DNA from: JBDWFY01 sp039976075
GTDB taxonomy: Bacteria > Pseudomonadota > Alphaproteobacteria > Rhizobiales > Stappiaceae
Direction of reading: 5' to 3'
DNA length: 64,000 nucleotides
Assembly: GCA_039976075.1 (NCBI GenBank)
Contig: JBDWFY010000013.1
Coordinates: 806,001 to 870,000, forward strand
Below are positions 44,499-53,692 of this stretch, in pieces; within the stretch, counting starts at the first letter, position 1; every line of letters begins with the position of its first letter. The translations under genes and the position numbers were made by a program. Below the pieces are notes generated by a model that made no database searches, was not told where the DNA came from, and saw only the letters and a program-made list of their open reading frames with translations.

Positions 44499-44551
44499 GG
44501 TGGGTGGGATATTCTCGTTCGCGCCAATTCGATGAAATTGAAGAAGTATTT

Positions 44552-44582
44552 CAAGGCCGGGATCTCCCGGCCTTGTTATTTT
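44552..44582 (+). terminator. rho-independent terminator after cytochrome c
   Basis: CAAGGCCGGG / CCCGGCCTTG, perfect 10-base stem with tetraloop ATCT, followed by a T-rich stretch (TTATTTT). The cleanest terminator in the window. Confidence 0.9.
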
Positions 44583-44715
44583 GAAGTGAAATTCACTTTA
44601 CCAAATGCTGGATACTCGATTAATTTTTCGTCATCTTGCCCCATGAGGGGTTTTCAGAGCGCTTCACATCCCTAGTATGAACATATTGTCCGCGTTAAGC
44701 GAAGGGATGACATTG

Positions 44716-46575
44716 ATGAAGTTTTTGCGTGCAGCAACTATTCTTGCAACCTGTACGGTTTTTACTGCGACTGGAACATTTTCTGCTTTGGCAGAAGAAC
44801 CGGAATGGCAGCATGCAACCGCTCTTACGGGTGATCCCAAATACCCAGAAGGGTTCAAAAACTTCGATTATGTCAATCCCGATGCGCCTAAGGGCGGACG
44901 GGTAAGATTGTCCAGCACCGGTGGTTTTGATACTTTCAATCCAATCCTTTCAAAGGGGAATCCGGCGCCTGGCGTTGGCCTGATATACGATCGGCTGATG
45001 GCTGGTTCCTTGGATGAAATCAATATCAGTGCTGAATACGGTTTGATTGCCGAAGCAACACGGCATCCCGAAGATGATTCATGGGTCGAGTTCAGGCTTG
45101 ACCCAAATGCACGCTGGCATGATGGCAAACCGATTACGCCGGAGGATGTTGTCTGGAGCTACGAAAAGGCAGTCGAAGTCAATCCGAACCAGCGCTATTA
45201 CTATCAGAATGTCGAAAAGGCTGAAATAACCGGCGAAGACACAGTGCGTTTCACATTCAATGTAAAAAATAATCGTGAATTGCCGCATATTATGGGTCAG
45301 TTGCTGATTATGCCCAAACACTGGTGGGAAGGTACCGCCCCTAACGGTGAACAGCGCGACATCAGCAGCAGCACGCTCGAGAAACCATTGGGCTCGGGCC
45401 CCTACAGAATTAAGAGCGTTTCTCCGGGCCGCACAGTGACCTATGAACGCGTTGACGATTACTGGGCAGAGAAACACCCCGCAGTAATCGGTTCAAATAA
45501 TTTTGATGAAATTCAATATGATTCTTATCGGGATTCGACTGTTCTTCTGGAAGCATTCAAGGGCGATCAATATGACTTTCGGGCCGAGAACAGTGCTAAG
45601 AACTGGGCGACTGGATATGATTTCCCAGGACGAACACAGGAAAAGGTCAAGTTAGAAAAAATACCTGATCCGTCCAGCGGGATCATGCAGGCGTTTGTGC
45701 TTAATCTAAGGGAAGACAAGTTTTCGGACCCACGTGTTCGGCGCGCTCTGAATTATGCATTCGATTTTGAGACGACGAACAAGACAGTGTTTTTTGATCA
45801 GTACGGTCGTATTGACTCGTTCTTTGCAGGGACCGAACTGGCTCAAACCGGATTGCCCAAGGATCGGGAACTTGAATATCTCGAAACGGTGCGGGACCTG
45901 GTACCACCGGAGTTGTTCACTGAGCCATATGCCAATCCTGTCGGAGGCGACCCCAACAAGCTACGCCAGAACCTTCGAAAATCGATTGGATTGCTCAAAG
46001 AGGCTGGATTTGAACTCCAGGGACGGAAGCTGATAGATCCCAAAACCGGTCGTCAGTTTGAAATCGAGTTTATCACCGCGGACCCCGGTAGTGAGCGTTA
46101 TGCCCAGCCATTTTTCAGAAATCTGGAACGGATCGGAATCAAGCCAAGCATGCGGGTGATTGACGCGCCGCAGTATATCCAACGCATTCGAAACCGCGAT
46201 TTTGACATGACAACGCTTGGATGGGGACAGAGCCTTTCACCGGGCAATGAGCAGCGTGGGTACTGGGGGTCTGAATCAGCTGATAAAAATCAATCGAGAA
46301 ACTATGCAGGCATCAAAAACCCTGCGATTGACAAATTGATAGATCACGTCATTTTTGCTGAAACCCGGGACGATCTAGTGGCCGCAACGAAGGCGCTGGA
46401 TCGGGTGCTTATGTGGAACAATTATGTGATTCCACAATGGTTTTTAGCGGCGGATCGTATCGCCTATTGGGATCGCTTTGGACGACCGGATGAGCTTCCA
46501 GTATACAGTCACGGCTTCCCGACAATCTGGTGGTGGGATGAGGAGAAAGTGGCCAAGACGGGAGCGCCGAAATGA
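44716..46575 (+). CDS. yejA1: periplasmic peptide-binding protein, YejA-like (first copy)
   Basis: 619 residues from ATG 44716, with AAGGG nine bases upstream; the longer frame from 44677 would spoil the signal peptide. Sec signal KFLRAATILATCTVFTATGTFSALAEE, then an SBP family 5 fold starting HATALTGDPKYPEGFKNFDYVNPDAPKGG, the YejA phrase. Binds oligopeptides for the Yej importer. Overlaps the second binding-protein gene by four bases. Confidence 0.9.
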   Translation: MKFLRAATILATCTVFTATGTFSALAEEPEWQHATALTGDPKYPEGFKNFDYVNPDAPKGGRVRLSSTGGFDTFNPILSKGNPAPGVGLIYDRLMAGSLDEINISAEYGLIAEATRHPEDDSWVEFRLDPNARWHDGKPITPEDVVWSYEKAVEVNPNQRYYYQNVEKAEITGEDTVRFTFNVKNNRELPHIMGQLLIMPKHWWEGTAPNGEQRDISSSTLEKPLGSGPYRIKSVSPGRTVTYERVDDYWAEKHPAVIGSNNFDEIQYDSYRDSTVLLEAFKGDQYDFRAENSAKNWATGYDFPGRTQEKVKLEKIPDPSSGIMQAFVLNLREDKFSDPRVRRALNYAFDFETTNKTVFFDQYGRIDSFFAGTELAQTGLPKDRELEYLETVRDLVPPELFTEPYANPVGGDPNKLRQNLRKSIGLLKEAGFELQGRKLIDPKTGRQFEIEFITADPGSERYAQPFFRNLERIGIKPSMRVIDAPQYIQRIRNRDFDMTTLGWGQSLSPGNEQRGYWGSESADKNQSRNYAGIKNPAIDKLIDHVIFAETRDDLVAATKALDRVLMWNNYVIPQWFLAADRIAYWDRFGRPDELPVYSHGFPTIWWWDEEKVAKTGAPK

Positions 46576-48446
46576 GGATCCAGAGACCAACCCGTCGTGA
46601 CGTATTGAAAATTGCTGCCGGGTCGGCTCTTCTGCCGATGCTGCCGGGAGTGGTTCACACGGCGTTCGCTGCCGAACAAGAGCTGCACGGGTTATCCGTC
46701 TTTGGTGATCTCAAGTATGCACCTGACTTTACGCACTTTGACTATGTGAACCCGTCTGCACCGCGCACGGGCTCTCTCTCCTATTTGCCAGGTTACTGGT
46801 TCTACAACCAGAATACTCAGACATTTAATACGCTGAATGGATTTGTTTTACGGGGGGATGCGCCTCCGCGAGTGGATTACTGCTTCGATACCTTGATGGT
46901 TCGGGCATGGGACGAGCCGGATGCTATTTACGGCCTCGTGGCAAAATCGGTTCAGGTTTCAAAAGACGGGAATACATATGTCTTTACACTTCGTCCCGAG
47001 GCACGCTTCCACGACGGTTCGTCTTTGACGGCTGATGACGTGGCCTGGTCGATCGATACGCTGATGAAGGAAGGGCATCCGACCATCAGCTTGCCGTTGA
47101 AACCTATATCAGGTGTAAAGGCTTTGGCAGCGAACAAGCTTGAAATTATTTTTGATGGAACACAGTCAAGGCAACTACCGATGACCGTTGCCGTGCTCCC
47201 GATTTTCTCCAAGACCTATTACGCGGATCGTGACTTCACGCAAAGCACGTTGGATCGACCGCTGGGATCCGGACCATACAAGTTCGGCAATATGTCACCG
47301 GGGAAATTCATTGAATATGAACGAGTTGATGACTACTGGGCCAAAGACCTACCTGTTACAAAGGGACAGCACAATTTTAAGACCTTGCGTATTGAATTCT
47401 TTAGGGAACGGCAGACAGCGTTTGAAGCTTTCAAGAAAGGTGTCATTGAGTTTCGTCAGGAGTTCACCTCCAAAACATGGGCAACGGCTTATGATTTCCC
47501 GGCGATAAAGGATGGTCGTGTTATAAAAGAACTGATTCCTCAAGAAAAGCGTCCACTCATGCAGGGATGGCATATTAATACACGGCGCGCAAAATTTGCG
47601 GACCCTAGGACGCGTCGGGCGATTGGCCTGTGTTTCGATTTCGAATGGACGAACAAAAATCTATTCTTCGACACTTATAAGAGACTGACTTCTTATTTTG
47701 AGCAATCCAATCTGAAGGCATCCGGTAAACCCAGCGCGGCAGAACTGGCTCTTCTCGAACCTTACCGCGGTCAAGTACCACCTGAGGTGTTTGAAGAAGC
47801 TTATGTGCCGCCTGTGTCCAATGGCTCCGGTTCTGACCGGACCCTGCTGCGCCAAGCTTCGCAGCTTCTGAAAGAGGCGGGCTGGCAGCGACGAGGCACC
47901 AGTCTGGTTGACAAGGACGGTAATCCGCTGACGGTCGAATTTCTAATCAGGGCACAGGTTTTCGAATCTGTGCTGGGTAAATACATACAGAATCTACGGG
48001 CAGTTGGTATTGAAGGCTCTATTCGATTAGTGGATCCGCCGCAGTATCAGGCACGCACAACCGACTATGATTTCGACGTTCTCGGCGGCGCATTAGGACT
48101 TTTGCCTACGCCGCTGGAAGGGTTGGATACTGCTTTCGGATCGCAGAGTGCAAAGGCGCCGGGTTCTGGAAATTATGCCGGCATTGCCGATCCGGTTGTC
48201 GATGCACTGATCGAAATGATCTCGCAATCCCAATCTCGTGAAGATATGACAAATGCCTGCAGGGCTCTTGACCGCGTTCTGCGTGCCCATCACTACTGGG
48301 TGCCGAACTGGTATATTGCGAGCCACCGTGTCGCTGTGTGGGATAAATTCGGTCGACCAGAAAATAAGCCGGACTACTGGTTCCCGTTTGAAGCAACGTG
48401 GTGGGAAGATAAAGAAAAAGCCGCGCGGCTCGAAAAAGCGGGCTGA
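46572..48446 (+). CDS. yejA2: periplasmic peptide-binding protein, YejA-like (second copy, Tat signal)
   Basis: 624 residues. N-terminus RPTRRDVLKIAAGSALLP is a twin-arginine signal, unlike the Sec signal of the first copy. The mature part repeats the DLKYAPDFTHFDYVNPSAPRTG motif. The two copies are clearly paralogous but well diverged, so they probably bind different peptides. Nine bases precede yejB. Confidence 0.9.
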   Translation: MRIQRPTRRDVLKIAAGSALLPMLPGVVHTAFAAEQELHGLSVFGDLKYAPDFTHFDYVNPSAPRTGSLSYLPGYWFYNQNTQTFNTLNGFVLRGDAPPRVDYCFDTLMVRAWDEPDAIYGLVAKSVQVSKDGNTYVFTLRPEARFHDGSSLTADDVAWSIDTLMKEGHPTISLPLKPISGVKALAANKLEIIFDGTQSRQLPMTVAVLPIFSKTYYADRDFTQSTLDRPLGSGPYKFGNMSPGKFIEYERVDDYWAKDLPVTKGQHNFKTLRIEFFRERQTAFEAFKKGVIEFRQEFTSKTWATAYDFPAIKDGRVIKELIPQEKRPLMQGWHINTRRAKFADPRTRRAIGLCFDFEWTNKNLFFDTYKRLTSYFEQSNLKASGKPSAAELALLEPYRGQVPPEVFEEAYVPPVSNGSGSDRTLLRQASQLLKEAGWQRRGTSLVDKDGNPLTVEFLIRAQVFESVLGKYIQNLRAVGIEGSIRLVDPPQYQARTTDYDFDVLGGALGLLPTPLEGLDTAFGSQSAKAPGSGNYAGIADPVVDALIEMISQSQSREDMTNACRALDRVLRAHHYWVPNWYIASHRVAVWDKFGRPENKPDYWFPFEATWWEDKEKAARLEKAG

Positions 48447-48454
48447 GGAGACCC

Positions 48455-49570
48455 ATGGGCGCCTATATTCTTCGACGTCTGCTTTTGATGATTCCGACGC
48501 TGATCGGCATCATGGCGATCAATTTTGCGATTATTCAATTCGCCCCGGGCGGTCCGGTAGAAAAGGTTATTGCCCAGCTGACCGGCAATGATGTGTCTGC
48601 CACGGCGCGTATCAGTGGTGGTGGAGGCGATCTGAGCGGACAGGGAGCTGGGTCTCAAAGCGGTGGAAGCGGCGATGCGATCAATTCGAAGTATCGCGGT
48701 GCACAGGGCCTCGATCCGGAATTTATCAAGGATCTCGAGAAACAGTTCGGCTTCGATAAACCGCCGCTTGAGCGGTTTGGCATCATGCTGTGGAACTATG
48801 CCCGCTTTGATTTCGGTGAGAGTTATTTTCGGGATATTCCGGTCGTTGATCTGATTATTGAAAAAATGCCGGTCTCCATATCGCTGGGACTTTGGATGAC
48901 ACTGATTTCATATAGTGTTTCGATCCCTTTGGGCATTCGGAAGGCTGTGAAGGATGGCAGTCGGTTTGATGTCTGGACGTCCGGCGTCATCATTGTTGGA
49001 TATGCAATTCCAGGTTTTTTGTTTGCCATCTTGCTGATTGTTCTGTTCGCCGGCGGGTCGTTTTTCGATTGGTTCCCCCTACGGGGCCTCACGTCTGACA
49101 ACTGGGACCAGTTGTCACTGCTGGACAAGATAGGCGACTACTTCTGGCATCTTGCACTACCAATGACCGCAATGGTTCTTTCAGCCTTTGCGACCACCAC
49201 GCTCCTGACCAAGAACTCGTTTCTGGATGAAATCAGAAAGCAGTATGTTCAGACCGCCCGAGCGAAGGGGCTGACCGACCGGCAGGTGCTTTACGGGCAT
49301 GTTTTCCGCAATGCCATGCTGATCATTGTGGCCGGATTTCCGGGTGCTTTCATATCGGCATTCTTTGCCGGATCGCTGTTGATCGAGACGATATTCTCGC
49401 TTGATGGTCTTGGACTTCTGGGCTTTGAGTCAGTCATCAATCGAGATTATCCAGTCGTTTTTGCTACCCTTTTCATTTTCTCGTTGATGGGTCTTTTGGT
49501 CGGACTTATTTCGGATCTCACCTACACCTGGATCGACCCTCGGATCGATTTCGAGAGCCGGGAGGTCTGA
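48455..49570 (+). CDS. yejB: Yej ABC transporter permease
   Basis: 371 residues. Begins GAYILRRLLLMIPTLIGIMAINF, the YejB/DppB start. Residues about 50-75 are a Gly/Ser-rich periplasmic insertion (SGGGGDLSGQGAGSQSGGSG), then five further membrane segments with the EAA loop ARAKGLTDRQVLYGHVFRNA contacting the ATPase. Three bases before yejE. Confidence 0.94.
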   Translation: MGAYILRRLLLMIPTLIGIMAINFAIIQFAPGGPVEKVIAQLTGNDVSATARISGGGGDLSGQGAGSQSGGSGDAINSKYRGAQGLDPEFIKDLEKQFGFDKPPLERFGIMLWNYARFDFGESYFRDIPVVDLIIEKMPVSISLGLWMTLISYSVSIPLGIRKAVKDGSRFDVWTSGVIIVGYAIPGFLFAILLIVLFAGGSFFDWFPLRGLTSDNWDQLSLLDKIGDYFWHLALPMTAMVLSAFATTTLLTKNSFLDEIRKQYVQTARAKGLTDRQVLYGHVFRNAMLIIVAGFPGAFISAFFAGSLLIETIFSLDGLGLLGFESVINRDYPVVFATLFIFSLMGLLVGLISDLTYTWIDPRIDFESREV

Positions 49571-49573
49571 GAC

Positions 49574-50758
49574 ATGGATCAGCAGACCATTGAGCGAAGC
49601 GAACCGGCGGCGGTTTCGGGTCGATCCACGAAGGTTGACGCCACACAAGAAAAAAAGCGGCGAGGCAGGCTATCGCCGCTTAATCAACGACGCTGGGCGA
49701 ATTTCAGATCTCATGCCCGGGGATACTGGTCTCTGTGGATTTTTCTGGTTCTGTTTTTTTTGACATTGTTCGCTGAGTTTATTGCCAATGACCGACCACT
49801 GCTGGTTTCCTATAAGGGGGAAATTCTTGCGCCGGTTCTCGTCGACTATCCGGAAGAAAAGTTTGGTGGATTTTATGCGGTCACGGACTATCGAGACCCT
49901 TTCATTCAGGACGAGATCAACGCCAATGGCTGGATGCTTTGGCCACTGATCCGCTATTCCTACCGAACGGTGAACAACGAGCTTGCCGTGCCAGCACCAG
50001 CGCCGCCGTTCTGGATGATGGATAAGCAGGAACGGTGCAAAAGCTATGCTGAGGGAGTAAATGATCCCAACTGTGTGCTTGGAAACTGGAACTGGCTGGG
50101 CACAGACGATCAAGGCCGGGATGTTCTGGCCCGCATGATTTACGGGTTCAGGATTTCGGTTCTGTTCGGCCTGGTTCTCACCCTGGCATCTTCTGTCATC
50201 GGCGTGTCTGCAGGCGCGGTACAGGGCTATTATGGTGGTTGGGTCGATCTGGGCTTTCAACGATTTATTGAAATCTGGACAGCGATGCCAACGCTCTATC
50301 TGATCCTGATCATTTCGTCGTTCCTGACACCGAGCTTCTGGATATTGTTTGGCATATTGCTTGCCTTCTCCTGGGTGGCACTGGTTGGAGTGGTCAGGGC
50401 GGAGTTTCTGCGCGGGCGTAACTTTGAATATATCAATGCAGCCCGGGCGCTTGGTGTGTCCAACGGGACGATCATGCGCCGGCATCTCTTGCCTAATGCC
50501 ATGGTTGCGACACTGACCTTCATGCCTTTCATTTTGAACGGATCGATCACCACGCTGACGGCGCTTGATTTTCTTGGCTTCGGACTACCGCCGGGATCGC
50601 CTTCCCTGGGCGAATTGCTGGCGCAAGGCAAAAACAACCTCCAGGCACCGTGGCTGGGTATCACCGGCTTTATCATCATTTCGCTCATGTTGAGCTTGCT
50701 GATCTTTATTGGAGAAGCAGTGCGCGATGCGTTCGACCCAAGAAAAACAATGGCATAG
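49574..50758 (+). CDS. yejE: Yej ABC transporter permease
   Basis: 394 residues. Long N-terminal charged region, RRWANFRSHARGYWSLWIFLVLFFLTLFAE-type first membrane helix, a large periplasmic loop (about 65-165) with NWLGTDDQGRDVLARMIYG, then the permease core with the ARALGVSNGTIMRRHLLPNA EAA loop. Partner of YejB. Confidence 0.94.
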   Translation: MDQQTIERSEPAAVSGRSTKVDATQEKKRRGRLSPLNQRRWANFRSHARGYWSLWIFLVLFFLTLFAEFIANDRPLLVSYKGEILAPVLVDYPEEKFGGFYAVTDYRDPFIQDEINANGWMLWPLIRYSYRTVNNELAVPAPAPPFWMMDKQERCKSYAEGVNDPNCVLGNWNWLGTDDQGRDVLARMIYGFRISVLFGLVLTLASSVIGVSAGAVQGYYGGWVDLGFQRFIEIWTAMPTLYLILIISSFLTPSFWILFGILLAFSWVALVGVVRAEFLRGRNFEYINAARALGVSNGTIMRRHLLPNAMVATLTFMPFILNGSITTLTALDFLGFGLPPGSPSLGELLAQGKNNLQAPWLGITGFIIISLMLSLLIFIGEAVRDAFDPRKTMA

Positions 50759-50770
50759 GGGCGGCTTGCA

Positions 50771-52417
50771 ATGACCAAGGAAAATGCCGGCGCTGAGCCA
50801 ATCATCTCCGTACGGGATCTGTCCGTTCTGTTCAAACAAGGCGACAACACAAACCTGGCTGTCGACAAGATTTCGTTTGATATTGCCAAAGGCGAGACGC
50901 TGGCACTGGTGGGCGAATCCGGATCGGGTAAATCCGTTTCTGCACTTTCAATCCTGAAACTCCTGCCCTATCCGGCGGCCAGCCACCCGACCGGAGAAAT
51001 ATTTTATAAGGGGAAAGACGTCCTCAAAGCGGATGAGCCTACCTTACGCGATGTCCGTGGAGATGATGTCTCTATGATATTTCAGGAACCGATGTCGTCG
51101 CTCAATCCGTTGCACAGCGTCGAACGACAAATTTCTGAAGTGCTGAAAGTGCATCGAGGCATGAGCGACACACAGTCGCGCGAGCGGGTTCTTCAGCTGC
51201 TCAACCAGGTTGGTATCCGGGATCCGGAAAAGCGTCTGGATAGCTATCCTCATCAGCTGTCAGGTGGTCAGCGTCAGCGTGTCATGATCGCCATGGCTCT
51301 GGCGAATGAGCCGGATGTTCTGATTGCCGATGAGCCGACCACGGCGCTCGATGTGACTGTGCAGGCGCAAATCCTCCAACTGCTGAAAGATCTGCAGGCT
51401 GAGAGAGGCATGGCATTGCTGTTTATCACGCATGATCTTGGAATCGTGCGCAAGTTCGCCGACCGTGTTTGTGTCATGACTGGTGGCAAAATTGTTGAGC
51501 ATGGACCGGTTGAACAAATCTTCTCGCAGCCTAATCATTCGTACACAAAGCATTTATTGGCCGCCGAACCGAAGGGCGAACCACCGGAGACGGATCACAG
51601 TCGTAAAATCATTGTTGAAACCGATGAATTGAAAGTATGGTTCCCGATAAAGCGCGGATTTATGCGGCGTACCGTTGATCATATCAAGGCGGTCGATGGT
51701 GTCAGCGTGCAGGTTCGCGAAGGACAGACACTTGGTGTTGTCGGTGAATCCGGTTCTGGAAAAACCACTCTTGGCATGGCTCTCCTGAGGATGATCTCCT
51801 CCGAAGGGCGTATCGTGTATCAGGGCAATAATCTGCAGGGCAATTCATGGAAAGAGATGCGACCCCTACGCCATGACATGCAGATCGTGTTCCAGGACCC
51901 ATTTGGATCGCTGTCACCACGTATGAGTATTGCCGAAATCGTCGGTGAAGGACTGCTGATCCATGCCAGTGACATCTCCAGCGAAGAACGCGACAATCGC
52001 GTTGTCAAGGCGCTTGAAGAGGTTGGGATTGATCCGGATACCCGGCATCGATATCCGCATGAATTTTCCGGCGGACAGCGTCAACGTGTATCGATTGCGC
52101 GAGCAATGGTGCTTGAGCCGAAATTCGTCATGCTGGACGAACCAACGTCAGCGCTGGATATGAGTGTTCAGGCGCAGGTGGTGGATCTTTTGCGCGAACT
52201 GCAGACCAAGCACGATCTTGCCTATCTGTTCATCTCTCACGACCTGAAAGTTGTCCGGGCGCTGGCTAATGATGTGATCGTGATGCGCCAGGGCAAAGTG
52301 GTTGAACAAGGGCCGGCTCATCAGATCTTCGATGCACCACAGACTGATTACACCAAGGCCTTGATGGCTGCTGCGTTCCGTCTTGAAACAGCGCCTGAGG
52401 GCATTGTCGCCGATTGA
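50771..52417 (+). CDS. yejF: Yej ABC transporter double ATPase
   Basis: 548 residues with two complete nucleotide-binding domains. First: GESGSGKSVSA, LSGGQRQRV, VLIADEPTTALD. Second: GESGSGKTTLG, FSGGQRQRVSIARAM, VMLDEPTSALD. The Yej system imports peptides, including microcin C in E. coli and, in rhizobia, antimicrobial host peptides. Last gene of yejA1A2BEF; converges on recR. Confidence 0.95.
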   Translation: MTKENAGAEPIISVRDLSVLFKQGDNTNLAVDKISFDIAKGETLALVGESGSGKSVSALSILKLLPYPAASHPTGEIFYKGKDVLKADEPTLRDVRGDDVSMIFQEPMSSLNPLHSVERQISEVLKVHRGMSDTQSRERVLQLLNQVGIRDPEKRLDSYPHQLSGGQRQRVMIAMALANEPDVLIADEPTTALDVTVQAQILQLLKDLQAERGMALLFITHDLGIVRKFADRVCVMTGGKIVEHGPVEQIFSQPNHSYTKHLLAAEPKGEPPETDHSRKIIVETDELKVWFPIKRGFMRRTVDHIKAVDGVSVQVREGQTLGVVGESGSGKTTLGMALLRMISSEGRIVYQGNNLQGNSWKEMRPLRHDMQIVFQDPFGSLSPRMSIAEIVGEGLLIHASDISSEERDNRVVKALEEVGIDPDTRHRYPHEFSGGQRQRVSIARAMVLEPKFVMLDEPTSALDMSVQAQVVDLLRELQTKHDLAYLFISHDLKVVRALANDVIVMRQGKVVEQGPAHQIFDAPQTDYTKALMAAAFRLETAPEGIVAD

Positions 52418-52454
52418 TAGACTGTTGCAGTTTTGAGTTGTTCAGAGCCGCTGA

Positions 52455-53063
52455 TCAGAACTTGGTCCGGGCCTTCAGAGCCTGGGACAAAGTCCCCTCA
52501 TCGAGATAATCAAGCTCGCCCCCAACCGGAACACCATGGGCGAGGCGTGTCACCTGGACATTGAGATCACGCAATTGATCGGTCACGTAATGCGCCGTGC
52601 TCTGACCTTCCACCGTTGCGTTAACGGCCAGAATGACTTCAGTGATCTGCCCGGTCCTGACCCGTTCAACGAGACCGGCGATATTCAAATCGTCGGGGCC
52701 TATGCCATCCAGTGGCGATAACGTCCCGCCCAGCACATGATACCTGGCCTTCATGGCCGCGGCACGTTCAAGCGCCCAAAGGTCAGACACATCTTCAACA
52801 ACGACAATCACGCCTGGATCACGTGCCGGGTCGACACAGACTGTGCAGGGATTGCTGGTTCCAATATTTCCACACGTGCCGCAGATATCTATGGTGTCAA
52901 CGGCGACGCCCATCGCCTGGGCGAGGGGGACCAGCAATTGGTCCTTTTTCTTAATGAGATGGAGCGCCGCCCGCCGGGCGGATCGTGGTCCCAATCCGGG
53001 TAATTTGCCAAGTAATTGAATAAGGCGTTCTATTTCCGGTCCGGCGACGTTGCGGTCCTTCAT
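52455..53063 (-). CDS. recR: recombination mediator RecR
   Basis: 202 residues. HhH-like LGKLPGLGPRSARRAALHL, zinc finger CGTCGNIGTSNPCTVC (four Cys), and a Toprim domain with VVEDVSDLWALERA and NATVEGQSTAHY. Acts with RecO to load RecA at gaps. Follows ybaB on the same strand. Confidence 0.97.
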   Translation of the reverse strand: MKDRNVAGPEIERLIQLLGKLPGLGPRSARRAALHLIKKKDQLLVPLAQAMGVAVDTIDICGTCGNIGTSNPCTVCVDPARDPGVIVVVEDVSDLWALERAAAMKARYHVLGGTLSPLDGIGPDDLNIAGLVERVRTGQITEVILAVNATVEGQSTAHYVTDQLRDLNVQVTRLAHGVPVGGELDYLDEGTLSQALKARTKF

Positions 53064-53158
53064 GTAGATTGTCTTTTCAACATGGTCTGCCCCAATATTC
53101 TGCTACCGGACGCCCTGCTACTGAGCGGCCTTGGTTTAGTCAGCGCGCTGCAAGTCAG

Positions 53159-53479
53159 CTAAAATGGCAGCTTCATCCCCGCCGGCAAACCCATGCCACC
53201 CATCATTTCCTGAGTTTTTTCCTGCAACGCGGCTTCTGACTTTACCTTGGCGTCGTTGTGCGCCGCCATGATCAGGTCTTCCAGAATTTCCGCATCGTCT
53301 TCCTTGAAGAGGGAAGGGTCGATGGACAGGCCTGACATGGTGCCTTTACCGGATAGCTTGACTGTGACCAGTCCACCGCCCGCGGTTCCTTCAACTTCAA
53401 TTTCTGAAATTTCTTCCTGCAGGGATCCCATTTTTTCCTGCAGCTGTTTTGCCTGCTTCATCATTTTCATGAAGTCCAT
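53159..53479 (-). CDS. ybaB: YbaB/EbfC nucleoid-associated protein
   Basis: 106 residues from ATG 53479 (MDFMKMMKQAKQLQEKMGSL). Helical N-terminus then GLVTVKLSGKG and DAEILEDLIMAAHNDA, the standard dimer fold. Binds DNA. Sits between dnaX and recR as in most bacteria, about 215 bases from dnaX. Confidence 0.95.
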   Translation of the reverse strand: MDFMKMMKQAKQLQEKMGSLQEEISEIEVEGTAGGGLVTVKLSGKGTMSGLSIDPSLFKEDDAEILEDLIMAAHNDAKVKSEAALQEKTQEMMGGMGLPAGMKLPF

Positions 53480-53692
53480 CGGGTCGCTCCAATCGTTTGT
53501 TCTTGCGGATTGCCGAGCCGCCAAGATGCGCTTGTCGGTATTGCATGTATTTTAGGGTTGGCACGGATCGCTCACGATCATCTGTGCTGTGTTAGTTCTT
53601 TATCTGGCATCAGTTGCACAAGTGTTCAACCAGAAAATCGATTTTTGGAAAAAGAGAACTGCTGATGTATTCAGGCCTGCATTCGTCCGGAC

